Source: an uncultured Schaedlerella sp.
GTDB taxonomy: Bacteria > Bacillota > Clostridia > Lachnospirales > Lachnospiraceae
DNA: 57,360 nt
NCBI GenBank assembly: GCA_934435195.1
Contig: CAKSAJ010000019.1
Span: 1 to 57,360 of the forward strand
Direction: 5' to 3'
Shown: in pieces, positions 32,932-41,893 of the stretch
Numbering within the stretch: the first letter of the stretch is position 1
How the letters are laid out: every line of letters starts with the position of its first letter
Program-made: the position numbers and the translations under genes
The notes under the pieces: model-generated
Databases searched by the model: none
What the model was told of the DNA's origin: nothing
Seen by the model: the letters and a program-made list of their open reading frames with translations, nothing else

Positions 32932-32980
32932 AAAAAACGAAGCTCTATGAGTTTTTTCCACTCACAGCACCTCGTTTTTT
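32932..32980 (-). terminator. terminator of the small secreted protein gene
   Basis: An imperfect stem of AAAAAACGA...TGAGT with ACTCA...TCGTTTTTT around a T-rich loop; the minus strand ends in a T-run. It lies 25 bases after the stop at 33006. Confidence 0.75.
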
Positions 32981-33005
32981 ATGCCATATTCACTCTATAC
33001 TTTTC

Positions 33006-33407
33006 TTATTCCACATCCACATTCGAAGAAATATACACCTTCATATCTTCATCTAAACAAAGTTGCATCTTCGTGCCACCTTTCACCCATCCACTGACGG
33101 AAGCGACAAAATTGCCAGACTGTGCTGCCTGCCCTTCAATCTTAGTCAACACAATCGGCTCTGTATCTTCTGAAATCGGGACATTTACACTCTCACCTTT
33201 TTCGAGCGTCCCAAGTTCAATTGTCTGTTTTTTGTTCAACTGAACTTTGACATTCTTAAGTTCAAATGCTGTTGTATTTTTGATTGTAAGTGATGGTTTT
33301 ACTTCATTCTGTGCATTCACACGTTCACTGCTGCTAAATACGGATAAACCAATAATCACACAGACAGCCATCACAACTGCAACGATACTTTTTATAAATC
33401 TTTTCAT
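33006..33407 (-). CDS. small secreted protein of unknown function
   Basis: 133 residues. A basic start (MKRFIKS), a hydrophobic stretch (about 8-25) and a likely signal peptidase site near SERVNAQ (around 32) indicate export. The mature part, about 100 residues, looks beta-rich: TIKNTTAFELKNVKVQLNKKQ resembles an immunoglobulin-like or FxLYD-type strand pattern, but no family is recognised. GGAAAGGAAG precedes the ATG. It is monocistronic, with its own terminator. Confidence 0.75.
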   Translation of the reverse strand: MKRFIKSIVAVVMAVCVIIGLSVFSSSERVNAQNEVKPSLTIKNTTAFELKNVKVQLNKKQTIELGTLEKGESVNVPISEDTEPIVLTKIEGQAAQSGNFVASVSGWVKGGTKMQLCLDEDMKVYISSNVDVE

Positions 33408-33601
33408 ACTATATGAACTTCCTTTCCGGTTGTTATTACATTTATATTTTTGTCCTATTTATGATAACACCAGTCCGGATTTTTTCATATCTGAGGATTG
33501 CACAATTTTTTTAGAAAATATCAAGTTTTATCATGCATTTTCTTCATCCGATATTCTTTCAGTATATAGTTCGGTGATAACACATCCCCGATTCCTTTTT
33601 A

Positions 33602-34573
33602 TTACCATGTAAATGTATGCATATTTTCTATAATCTTATTTGATGTCTCCAATATTTCATCAAGAATTTCTTTGGTTGTACGAACAGTATTTACAAATGG
33701 AACAACTTGCCCCACCATAATTGCTCCATGCTCCTCTGTCTCTCCATTGACCATTGCCATTTTCAATGAACTGGCTGCAATCTCTTTTAATTTCTCTGCT
33801 GCATCCTGATAACTCAATTCTGCTTCTAATGAATTCATAGAGTCAGACAACTTGTTCTTAATTTGTCTACATGGTTCTCCTGTGCAAGTTCCTGTTATTA
33901 CAGTTTTCATATCCCCGCATTTTACAATTTCTTTTTTTACATTTAAATGAATCGGAGCCTCTTCTGCTGCCATAAAAACAGTTCCCATTTCAATTCCTTC
34001 CGCACCGAGTGCAATCGCTGCCGCAGCACCTCTTCCAGTTGCAATACCACCGCTTGCAACGACCGGTACTGAAACATTCTCTTTTACCAATGGAGTTAAT
34101 ACCATTGTCGTTTCAAAAGAAGTATGTCCACCACCTTCCCATCCTTTTGCAATAATTACATCTGCACCGGCTTTTTCACTGGCAATTGCATCTGACAACC
34201 TGCCAACTTTTGTTACGATTTTACAACCTTCACTGTGCCAAATTGGAAAATATTTCTCCAAAATTTCCAATTTAAAATTTTCTAATGTATCTGCATAGAC
34301 GACAGGAGGTTTCTCTAATTTGACCATCTCTGTAACATTGTCCAATGTTTTTGCACTCAAATCCACATTGATAGCAAATGGTTTGTCTGTCATTTCTTTT
34401 GTCTTTCTAATTTGATCTATTGCAAATTCCATCGGAGCAAATCCCACTCCTAACACACCAAGTCCACCTGCATTTGATACCGCTGCCACCAATGGTGCTG
34501 TTGATATCCATGCCATCGGTCCCTGAATAACTGGTTTTTCAATACCTAATACTTCACATACTCTATTTTTCAT
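33602..34573 (-). CDS. FMN-dependent NMO/FabK-family oxidoreductase
   Basis: 323 residues, TIM-barrel flavoprotein of the nitronate monooxygenase/enoyl-ACP reductase II group. PVIQGPMAWIS (14-24), VSNAGGLGVLGVG (32-44), KPFAINV, GWEGGGHTSFETT (the FMN-site His) and VVASGGIATGRGAAAAIALGAEGIEMGT match the family. It is the last gene after a sugar transporter and a GH3 glycosidase. FabK would be expected among lipid genes, so here it may reduce or oxidise the aglycone of an imported glycoside. In an anaerobe, an oxygen-using NMO reaction is less likely than reduction. Confidence 0.85.
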   Translation of the reverse strand: MKNRVCEVLGIEKPVIQGPMAWISTAPLVAAVSNAGGLGVLGVGFAPMEFAIDQIRKTKEMTDKPFAINVDLSAKTLDNVTEMVKLEKPPVVYADTLENFKLEILEKYFPIWHSEGCKIVTKVGRLSDAIASEKAGADVIIAKGWEGGGHTSFETTMVLTPLVKENVSVPVVASGGIATGRGAAAAIALGAEGIEMGTVFMAAEEAPIHLNVKKEIVKCGDMKTVITGTCTGEPCRQIKNKLSDSMNSLEAELSYQDAAEKLKEIAASSLKMAMVNGETEEHGAIMVGQVVPFVNTVRTTKEILDEILETSNKIIENMHTFTW

Positions 34574-34606
34574 TTCTATTATCTGCCTTCCTATGATGTT
34601 TTTTCC

Positions 34607-35932
34607 TTATTTATTTTCTATATCAAATAAAAATGCTACAAAAATACCAACCAATCCACATATTGCCGGTATCCCACCTACCAATAATTTCATGCTTAAA
34701 ATTGCTTCCCTTGCCTGTACAGTTGCCCCAGCCACATAGTTTCCCCATTCTAGAAGCCATCCCACAAGAGCTGCCCCTAAACCAGTTCCAATCTTTACAC
34801 CACATGTAGCAACTGCATTTGTCAGTCCATCTAATCGTTTTCCAGTTGTTTTCTCCCCATACTCAATAACATCTCCAAGCATCGGAATCAATAGTCCTGC
34901 TACGGCTGCCAGTGCAGCACCTTTAATCACCAGACCTGCAATCATAATAGGAAGTTTTGTTCCTCCTATTTGAATCACGCCGTACCCAATCGTTTGCAGT
35001 ACATATCCTAGAATCAGTACATTTCTTTTTCCGTACTTCGCTCCCAATATCGGTACTACTGCCGATAATATAATTGTCGGAAGCATTCCCGCCATAGTCA
35101 TCAACCCAAACAATCCAGCATTTCCATAAATATATGTTGCATAATATACTCCGCCTGCATTAAATGTACCTACTGTAATATAGTTTAAAATTGATAAAAT
35201 AAGAATAATAATGGCATATCGATTCTTAAGTAATAATGGTAAGCCTTCTTTTAATGATATTTTAACCTTTTCTGCCTCTTTTTCTTCCGAAACTACAAGC
35301 TGCTTCCTTTCCTTACATGAAATAACCATAAACAGAAGGCAAAATGTCGCAATGATTGCATAAATAACAGATAATCTCAACCATCCGATTTGGGATGCAA
35401 GATTGCTTGTGACAATGTTCACTGCAATAATACAAATAAATCCACACATTTGATATGATGCATTCAATTTCATTCGCTCTTTCTTATTTCCAGTCATCAA
35501 TGACTGCATAGAAACCGCAGCTAACGAATTGGCTGTATAACAAAAAACTGCTGACCAAATATATGTAATGTACATGTACACAACTTTTGTCGTATTCCCC
35601 CAAGTTGGCTGTGCTGCAAAGACGAGTACCAAACTTAATACTAATGGAAGTAAACTCCATACATACCACGGTTTTGCCTGTCCGCTTCTTCGATGTGTTT
35701 TATCAATAATATTTCCCATTGCCACATCCGATACTCCGTCAAAAATACGGGCAATCAGCATCATAGTCCCCACTGTAGCTGCTGCAATTCCTACGCTATC
35801 TGTATAAAATAATGTTGCAAATGAGGAAACTGTTGCATAGACCAGATTTCCACCAAAATTCGAGAAACCATATGCTAATTTCTCTGTTTTTCTAATTGAT
35901 TGATTTTCAAAATCTTTCTTCGTATATCCCAT
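34607..35932 (-). CDS. GPH-family (glycoside-pentoside-hexuronide) cation symporter
   Basis: 441 residues, twelve predicted membrane helices in the MFS/GPH fold (MelB, GusB relatives). KLAYGFSNFGGNLVYATVSSF at the N-terminus, IFDGVSDVAMGNIIDKTHRRSGQAKPW (the conserved Asp-rich helix II-loop region), and YGEKTTGKRLDGL near residue 365 are diagnostic. It imports glycosides with a cation. The gene follows the GH3 gene by 7 bases and precedes the flavoprotein. GAGGG lies 4 bases before the ATG. Confidence 0.93.
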   Translation of the reverse strand: MGYTKKDFENQSIRKTEKLAYGFSNFGGNLVYATVSSFATLFYTDSVGIAAATVGTMMLIARIFDGVSDVAMGNIIDKTHRRSGQAKPWYVWSLLPLVLSLVLVFAAQPTWGNTTKVVYMYITYIWSAVFCYTANSLAAVSMQSLMTGNKKERMKLNASYQMCGFICIIAVNIVTSNLASQIGWLRLSVIYAIIATFCLLFMVISCKERKQLVVSEEKEAEKVKISLKEGLPLLLKNRYAIIILILSILNYITVGTFNAGGVYYATYIYGNAGLFGLMTMAGMLPTIILSAVVPILGAKYGKRNVLILGYVLQTIGYGVIQIGGTKLPIMIAGLVIKGAALAAVAGLLIPMLGDVIEYGEKTTGKRLDGLTNAVATCGVKIGTGLGAALVGWLLEWGNYVAGATVQAREAILSMKLLVGGIPAICGLVGIFVAFLFDIENK

Positions 35933-35939
35933 GATGCCC

Positions 35940-38318
35940 TCACTTTCTATTCAACTCACATGATTCTGCATAAAAGCTTCTTTTATTTCTTTTTACGGCT
36001 ATATCCTCTTTTAGGATATATTCTCCCATCAAAGTTGGCGTTTCACAGTCTTCAGAAATCTCGAAAACAAATTTTCCATTTTCAACGAAATAATCTCCTT
36101 CATGATTTCTAAAAGCAAACTGACTTAGGTTTCCATCCAATTGGATTGTCTTTTGCTCTCCTTTTTTCAAAAACACGTGGTAAAATCCCAACAATATTTT
36201 TTCTGGACGAATAATTGATGCGCAAACATCACTTCCATATAATTGAACAACATCACCGCCGTCACAAGCACCAATATTTTTTATGTCAACGACTACCCTA
36301 TAATCTCCATTATCTTTTATAGTCAACTTCATATTTGAATACTCAAATTTTGTATATGATAATCCATATCCAAATGGTCTTTGTGCTGCTCTATATTCGT
36401 TTATGTAACCATCCTTATTTATTACAAAATCTCCTTTGCATCCACGAATGGATGTCATTGAACTTCCACGCCGTTGTCCATAATAATAAGGTGTCTGTCC
36501 TGTAGATTTGGGAATGTCTACCGGAAGGTGTCCACTTGGATTTACTCTACCTGATATTACCGATGCAATTGCCTTTCCTCCATATGTGCATGGAAGCCAC
36601 GCTTCAATAATAGCCGGTATATGTTCATAGATAAATGGACTGACCAAAGGTCTTGAATCCATATGTACAACTATTATTTTTGGATTGATTTCATATAGTT
36701 TTTTTACATATTCTTCTTGATTATTCGATAATTCAATAACAGATGTATCAACACCTTCCCCTGAGGTGCAATCCTTTCCCACTCCGTTTTTACCCCCAAC
36801 ACATACAATAAGCACATCTGCCTTCTTTGCAAGCTTTTTTGCTTCTTCAAAGTCTGCTGGTTCTTGCTCTCCTCCTATTCGGAATCCTTCTGCAAATTGT
36901 ATATTGGGATAAATTTTCTCCAGTGCTTCCTTTATTGTAATTGCATTCGGATATTGCTGTTTAATAAGTTGATTGATTTCAGCAATTTGAATTTTCCTTT
37001 GATTTTCTTTTTCTACTCGCACCCCTGCCATTCCAACCGAATTTTCCTCATTCATTAACCGGATAAACATCTCTGTTGTTGCAGGAGCTGTATACGCTCC
37101 GTACATATGTCTCAAACTATCCGCCGATTGCCCTATCACACCAATTTTCATTGTTTTATCCTTAAGAGGGAGCAAATTTTCATTCTTTAATAATGTAATT
37201 GCTTCTTCTGTTGTTTGCTCAACCAAACTCTCTCCTTCCACTGTATGAAATATAGTTTCATCATATTGTGAATACGGATTATCATAAATTCCCAATTCAA
37301 ATTTTAATTTCAGAACTTTCAATACCGCATGATCGATTTCTTTCACATCTATAAGATCTTGATTTACAGCCTCTTCCAAATGAGCATATATAAATAGCTC
37401 TGGAAATTCCATATCCATCCCTGCGCTTAGCGTTTTCACTGCAGTCTGTACTTCATTTTCCGCTACTTTAAACGGATACATCAAGCGTTCCAAACTATGA
37501 TAGTCACTTACAGTTATACCCTTAAAGCCTAATGTATTTCTGAGATATTTCTTCATATACTCTTCCGATCCACAAATTGGCTGCCCATTTATTTCCCCAT
37601 ATGTATTCATAATTGCCCGAATTCCAGCTTCATGAATAGCAGCCTCAAAAGGCTTTGCAATTACTTCATCTAATTCACGTTCATCCACTACTGCACGTGT
37701 CTGATTAATTCCAGCTTCCGGTTGTGCACAACCAAAAAAATGTTTTGCAGTCGCTGCAACTCCATCTTTTAACTTTTCCCCTTGCATTCCCTGAACAAAA
37801 GCACTTCCCATCTTCGACACTAAGGTTTCGTCACTACCATATGTTTCCCCTGTTCGTCCATATCGGAAATCTCGCGAGATATCTAAAACAGGTGATAATG
37901 CTAATCGTATTCCCATACTTTTCAGCTGTTTACTGGAAATTTCTGCCATTTTCCTTATATTATCATCATGAAATGTAGCTGCATTTGTAATTGGTAATGG
38001 AAATGTCGCCGTTTCTGGAACAAGAGAACCTGTCAGTGCCTCAGCATGAAATAAAACCGGAATCTGAAATCTAGAATTATTTATTGCTTCTTTTTGAATT
38101 TCATTTAGAATTTCTGTTGCCTTTTCGGGATTATTCCCTGCATCCATAACAGCAACAGATCCCACTCCGGATTTTACTTTTTCTTTTACATCTTCTTTTC
38201 CGTTTTTTACCAGCAAAGCACAACCTAATTGTCCTATTTTTTCTTTTAACGTCATTCTTTTCATTAAATCTGCTGCTCGTACTTCTGGATCTAATATAGG
38301 ATTTTCATAATTCTCCAT
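35940..38318 (-). CDS. glycoside hydrolase family 3 beta-glycosidase
   Basis: 792 residues, no signal peptide, so cytosolic. The N-terminal (alpha/beta)8 domain has the KHF motif (192-194) and the nucleophile Asp272 in GITVSDYHS; the (alpha/beta)6 sandwich domain (about 385-640) supplies the acid/base; a fibronectin III-like domain closes the C-terminus (about 690-770). GH3 enzymes remove beta-linked glucose or xylose from short glycosides. With the adjoining GPH symporter this is an import-then-hydrolyse system. It is transcribed divergently from an AraC regulator. Confidence 0.95.
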   Translation of the reverse strand: MENYENPILDPEVRAADLMKRMTLKEKIGQLGCALLVKNGKEDVKEKVKSGVGSVAVMDAGNNPEKATEILNEIQKEAINNSRFQIPVLFHAEALTGSLVPETATFPLPITNAATFHDDNIRKMAEISSKQLKSMGIRLALSPVLDISRDFRYGRTGETYGSDETLVSKMGSAFVQGMQGEKLKDGVAATAKHFFGCAQPEAGINQTRAVVDERELDEVIAKPFEAAIHEAGIRAIMNTYGEINGQPICGSEEYMKKYLRNTLGFKGITVSDYHSLERLMYPFKVAENEVQTAVKTLSAGMDMEFPELFIYAHLEEAVNQDLIDVKEIDHAVLKVLKLKFELGIYDNPYSQYDETIFHTVEGESLVEQTTEEAITLLKNENLLPLKDKTMKIGVIGQSADSLRHMYGAYTAPATTEMFIRLMNEENSVGMAGVRVEKENQRKIQIAEINQLIKQQYPNAITIKEALEKIYPNIQFAEGFRIGGEQEPADFEEAKKLAKKADVLIVCVGGKNGVGKDCTSGEGVDTSVIELSNNQEEYVKKLYEINPKIIVVHMDSRPLVSPFIYEHIPAIIEAWLPCTYGGKAIASVISGRVNPSGHLPVDIPKSTGQTPYYYGQRRGSSMTSIRGCKGDFVINKDGYINEYRAAQRPFGYGLSYTKFEYSNMKLTIKDNGDYRVVVDIKNIGACDGGDVVQLYGSDVCASIIRPEKILLGFYHVFLKKGEQKTIQLDGNLSQFAFRNHEGDYFVENGKFVFEISEDCETPTLMGEYILKEDIAVKRNKRSFYAESCELNRK

Positions 38319-38525
38319 TCTGATTTCCTCCTTCCTTCTGCTAAAAATATACTATATAAAATGTATCTTTTTAACCTTCCTTTGTAACTAAAAAAAGCTG
38401 TGATATTGCGTTTTTTATCTTATAAATTTACAAATTATATTCTTTTTACACTATATTTTACGTTTCCCATGATATATAATATATATATATTCATAATGAT
38501 TAAAAGAGTCAGGAGGAGATACAGA

Positions 38526-39392
38526 ATGGATTCGTTCACCTATACCAAAGAAACAATAACAATAGATTCGAATATGGATATTAGTTTTGTTGAAATCACA
38601 CCAGAAAAAGTAAAATCATATCTGCCTTTTCATTGGCACGATTCTCTTGAAATCTTATATATTAAATCCGGTGAAGCAATTATAAACACACTATCAGCTA
38701 CACCTTTTCATTTATATCCAGAAAATCTTTTTTGTATGAATCCTTATGACATTCATGATATGAAAACAATCCCCGGAACTTCTTTTCTTTTGTTAATGAT
38801 ACCAATTGAGTTTTTGCAAAAATTTTATCCGGATTACAATACCACCGTATTTTCTATACCTAATTCGAATTTATCAAATATTCAAAAAACTAAAATTTCC
38901 ATTCTAAAGGAATTAATTAATAATATGCATATTGCTCTTACTTTTAAAGAAAAAGGATATCTGCTTCGTTTCCATTCACTTTTATTTGAACTAATGTATC
39001 AGCTTTATCACAACTATACAGTCTTATATACACAATCAAATCCTCTTTTTTCTTCTAAAGAAAGACAACGACTGCAAACCATTATTTCTTATGTTCACGA
39101 CCATTATAAAGAAAATATTTCTCTGAATGAAATTTCTAATCTTGTGTATATGCAACCTCATTACTTTTGCCATTATTTCAAAAAATATTTCGGCAAAACT
39201 TTTTTGAATTATGTGTATGAAATACGTTTGACCAATATTGAATATGAGTTGATAAATACCACCCAGTCTATATCCTATATTGCTTCTAAACACGGATTTG
39301 ACAGTTTAGATTTGTTTCGCAAGAAATTTGTTGATAAAAATGGCTGCACGCCTTATAAGTATCGCTGTTCACATAGAGAAATATCTTCCTGA
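38526..39392 (+). CDS. AraC-family transcriptional regulator
   Basis: 288 residues. The N-terminal cupin domain (HWHDSLEILYIKSGEAIINT, about 38-57) binds the inducer; the C-terminal pair of helix-turn-helix motifs (about 185-285) has ISLNEISNLVYMQPHYFCHYFKKYFGKTFLNYV and SISYIASKHGFDSLDLFRKKFVDKNGCTPYKYR. ATG 38526 follows AGGAGGAG; the long ORF upstream has no ribosome site. It is divergent from the GH3-transporter-flavoprotein operon, with a 207-bp AT-rich gap, and is its likely activator. Confidence 0.93.
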   Translation: MDSFTYTKETITIDSNMDISFVEITPEKVKSYLPFHWHDSLEILYIKSGEAIINTLSATPFHLYPENLFCMNPYDIHDMKTIPGTSFLLLMIPIEFLQKFYPDYNTTVFSIPNSNLSNIQKTKISILKELINNMHIALTFKEKGYLLRFHSLLFELMYQLYHNYTVLYTQSNPLFSSKERQRLQTIISYVHDHYKENISLNEISNLVYMQPHYFCHYFKKYFGKTFLNYVYEIRLTNIEYELINTTQSISYIASKHGFDSLDLFRKKFVDKNGCTPYKYRCSHREISS

Positions 39393-39412
39393 ATTTAAAA
39401 TTAACTGTACAC

Positions 39413-39457
39413 AAAAAGAGAAGGAATACACCTTTTTGGAATATTCCTTCTCTTTTT
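39413..39457. terminator. bidirectional terminator between araC-type gene and ATPase gene
   Basis: AAAAAGAGAAGGAATA (39413-39428) pairs with TATTCCTTCTCTTTTT (39442-39457) around CACCTTTTTGGA. The ATPase stop codon at 39456 lies in the right arm. Confidence 0.9.
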
Positions 39458-41048
39458 ATAGTTTTAATTTTTCAATTTTACAAGTATGCTCTTTCGACTT
39501 TTTATCATAATTTACACCAACGAGAATCAAGTTCCCATGATAATCTTCCAAAGCACTAACATATTGCTTCTCTTTTATCTGGGCAATTGCTCCCTCTACA
39601 CCCTTATCCCATTTCAACTCAATAATTATCGCTGGTTTATCAAGATGTAGTTTTCTCGGTATAAAACAAATATCCGCAAACCCTTTTCCTGATGGAAGTT
39701 CTCTAATAATCGTATAAAATTCTCTTGCAAAATAAAACGCCAGATTAACAGTACAACTAAGAGCATTTTCATCATTATATTGAAGAATAGATATTTCCTT
39801 ATGTGCCTTTGCTATTCCATCAGCAACTTTTTCTTCTTCAAAATTCCAAAGTGCCTCCATAAGTTTTTTTGAATCCTGTACCGCACTTGTCACTTCTTTC
39901 CAATCCATCGTACTAATTGCGTTGATATATTCCATTGATACTTCCTTATTTGGAATCGATACCATCTCCGTCTCACTATCATAACTCAAATATCCTAAAT
40001 GAACCAACAGAGTAAGCACATCATCTCGGGTTGCAAATGATGTCATATCATTACCAAATGTTCTCGTATTAACTGCGACTTTCCCTCCGGCAAGCATATT
40101 CACAACGGCATCCTTCAATCCATCCATATTCATTTGAATATATATTTTCAATGCCTCATAAGTTTCTGTCTGATTCCAATAAGTCCCAAACTTATGTCTC
40201 AACATTGCCTCTACCACCGATTTTGGACTATACATCGCTAGCATTTTACTTTCCTGACGGGTATGTTTCCATAAATGATAGCCATTATACCATGCTCTTG
40301 TTTCTTCGAAATTCATCTTATATTCTGCACAAAGCTCTTTCACTTCATCATCGGTAAACCCAAAATATTCCGCCAAATCTCCCGGATCTGTCATAGAATA
40401 TTCGGTAAACATATTCAACGCAGAATGTGAACCATATTTTTTTATTGGCAAAATTCCTGTCATATATGCCAATGCAACGTAATCCTTGTCTTTTAACCAT
40501 GCACGCAAAAAATCTAAATATTGCTTTTGCACTTCTTTATCTTGTTGATATTCCCGGAAAAGGCAATCCCATTCATCAATCAAAATAACAAACGGATGCT
40601 TTGTTCTTAAATAAATGTCTTTCATAACCTGAACCAGATTCTTCTCATCTCGCAATTTCACATCCGGATAAGCTTCTCTGAAATCATAAATAAGATATTC
40701 ATTCAACATATTCAACATTTCATCCACATTCCCTGCTGCACTCAAGAATTCCTGCATGTTGATTCTAACAACATCATATTGATTCAAATGCTTATGATAG
40801 GACTCTTTTTCTCCAATTATAAGATTATCAAATAATTCTTCCGAATTTTCTCCTCGATTATAATAAGCTGCCAGCATATCCAGTGCCATTGACTTTCCAA
40901 ATCGACGAGGTCTACTGACACATATATACCGTTGCAGTGTTCTCACACATCGATTTGTCTTTTCAATAAGACCACTTTTATCTACAAAAATCTCTGAATC
41001 AAGTGCCATCCCAAACAAATCGCTTCCTGGATTTAAATATCCTCCCAT
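39456..41048 (-). CDS. AAA-ATPase-like protein with PD-(D/E)XK nuclease domain (operon copy 2)
   Basis: 530 residues. Walker A SRPRRFGKS (45-53), Walker B FVILIDEWD (about 148), AYMTGILPIKKYG sensor-like segment (about 213), WYNGYH, and a C-terminal PD-(D/E)XK core with Asp459 (FADICFI) and Glu477-X-Lys479 (IIELKWD). It is clearly paralogous to the protein at 41894-43504, including the tail NYDKKSKEHTCKIE. It is the third gene of an operon, 33 bases after the membrane protein gene, with GGAGGT before the ATG. Function is unknown; defence, recombination or selfish roles are all open. Confidence 0.83.
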   Translation of the reverse strand: MGGYLNPGSDLFGMALDSEIFVDKSGLIEKTNRCVRTLQRYICVSRPRRFGKSMALDMLAAYYNRGENSEELFDNLIIGEKESYHKHLNQYDVVRINMQEFLSAAGNVDEMLNMLNEYLIYDFREAYPDVKLRDEKNLVQVMKDIYLRTKHPFVILIDEWDCLFREYQQDKEVQKQYLDFLRAWLKDKDYVALAYMTGILPIKKYGSHSALNMFTEYSMTDPGDLAEYFGFTDDEVKELCAEYKMNFEETRAWYNGYHLWKHTRQESKMLAMYSPKSVVEAMLRHKFGTYWNQTETYEALKIYIQMNMDGLKDAVVNMLAGGKVAVNTRTFGNDMTSFATRDDVLTLLVHLGYLSYDSETEMVSIPNKEVSMEYINAISTMDWKEVTSAVQDSKKLMEALWNFEEEKVADGIAKAHKEISILQYNDENALSCTVNLAFYFAREFYTIIRELPSGKGFADICFIPRKLHLDKPAIIIELKWDKGVEGAIAQIKEKQYVSALEDYHGNLILVGVNYDKKSKEHTCKIEKLKL

Positions 41049-41081
41049 TGTATCAGCACCTCCTTTATTTCAAATTCATAC

Positions 41082-41861
41082 CTATATTCTCTCAATCCGC
41101 TTCCATCCGGTCATATCCATTCCCAACATACTCTTAATAATCCACACAAAGAATATCATTACCAATATCGGAATCAAACATGAAGTTACGATCATAACCG
41201 CCAACGCCTCAATAAAATTATTCAACACATTTTGTATTTTAGCCGTTGTGTCCGATACTCCATCTTTCACTTTGGAAATAAATCCACTCACACCACTACT
41301 TTCCTCTTCGTCGCTACTATCTTTGATTTCTTCTGTCGTCTGTTTTGCTGAATCGATTGTTTGCTCAATAGATGTCTGATATGTTGTCTCTATCATATCT
41401 GATACCTTTACACTGACCGGCACAATCAGATAGATACCAAGTCCAAATAACACCAACTTATATGCAAACTGCTTCCATATGTTCCGTTTAAATATCTCGC
41501 TCGCCGAATATAATACACAAGCAATTGGTATTAATAGCATAAATGCTGCATAGCCCGTTATCGTCAACAAATATTTTTCTAAAAACAACGCACATAATAC
41601 AATCAAAAAATATGAGCTCAAATCTGCCAGTTTTTCCGCAATCGGAGTTCCTGTATCTCCCGGAATCAACGTGATTGCCGCTGAAACTGCCGTGGAAGCC
41701 GCTGTCAATTCCATAACCGTTGTCTTCTTTTCATCCAAAGACTGTATTGTTTTGGCATGATATTCTGTAGATGTTGTGAATCGGGCAAATACAAAAACTG
41801 ACAATATTGCAATTATTAATGGTATTATTATTTTTATAATTCGTTTTCTTTTGTTATTCAT
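41082..41861 (-). CDS. membrane protein sandwiched between two AAA/PD-(D/E)XK ATPases
   Basis: 259 residues. Basic start (MNNKRKRIIK), hydrophobic segments near 9-25, 85-105, 110-130, 140-160 and 225-250, and a hydrophilic, Ser/Glu/Asp/Lys-rich stretch (about 165-215: SIEQTIDSAKQTTEEIKDSS then DEEESSGVSGF) likely forming a coiled coil outside the membrane. No family is recognised. ATG 41861 follows AAGGAAG; the longer ORF start lacks a ribosome site. It lies 32 bases after one ATPase gene and 33 before the other, so it is part of one operon with them. Confidence 0.8.
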   Translation of the reverse strand: MNNKRKRIIKIIIPLIIAILSVFVFARFTTSTEYHAKTIQSLDEKKTTVMELTAASTAVSAAITLIPGDTGTPIAEKLADLSSYFLIVLCALFLEKYLLTITGYAAFMLLIPIACVLYSASEIFKRNIWKQFAYKLVLFGLGIYLIVPVSVKVSDMIETTYQTSIEQTIDSAKQTTEEIKDSSDEEESSGVSGFISKVKDGVSDTTAKIQNVLNNFIEALAVMIVTSCLIPILVMIFFVWIIKSMLGMDMTGWKRIERI

Positions 41862-41893
41862 ACGCTTCCTTTCATCAAACGGTTTCATTTCTA

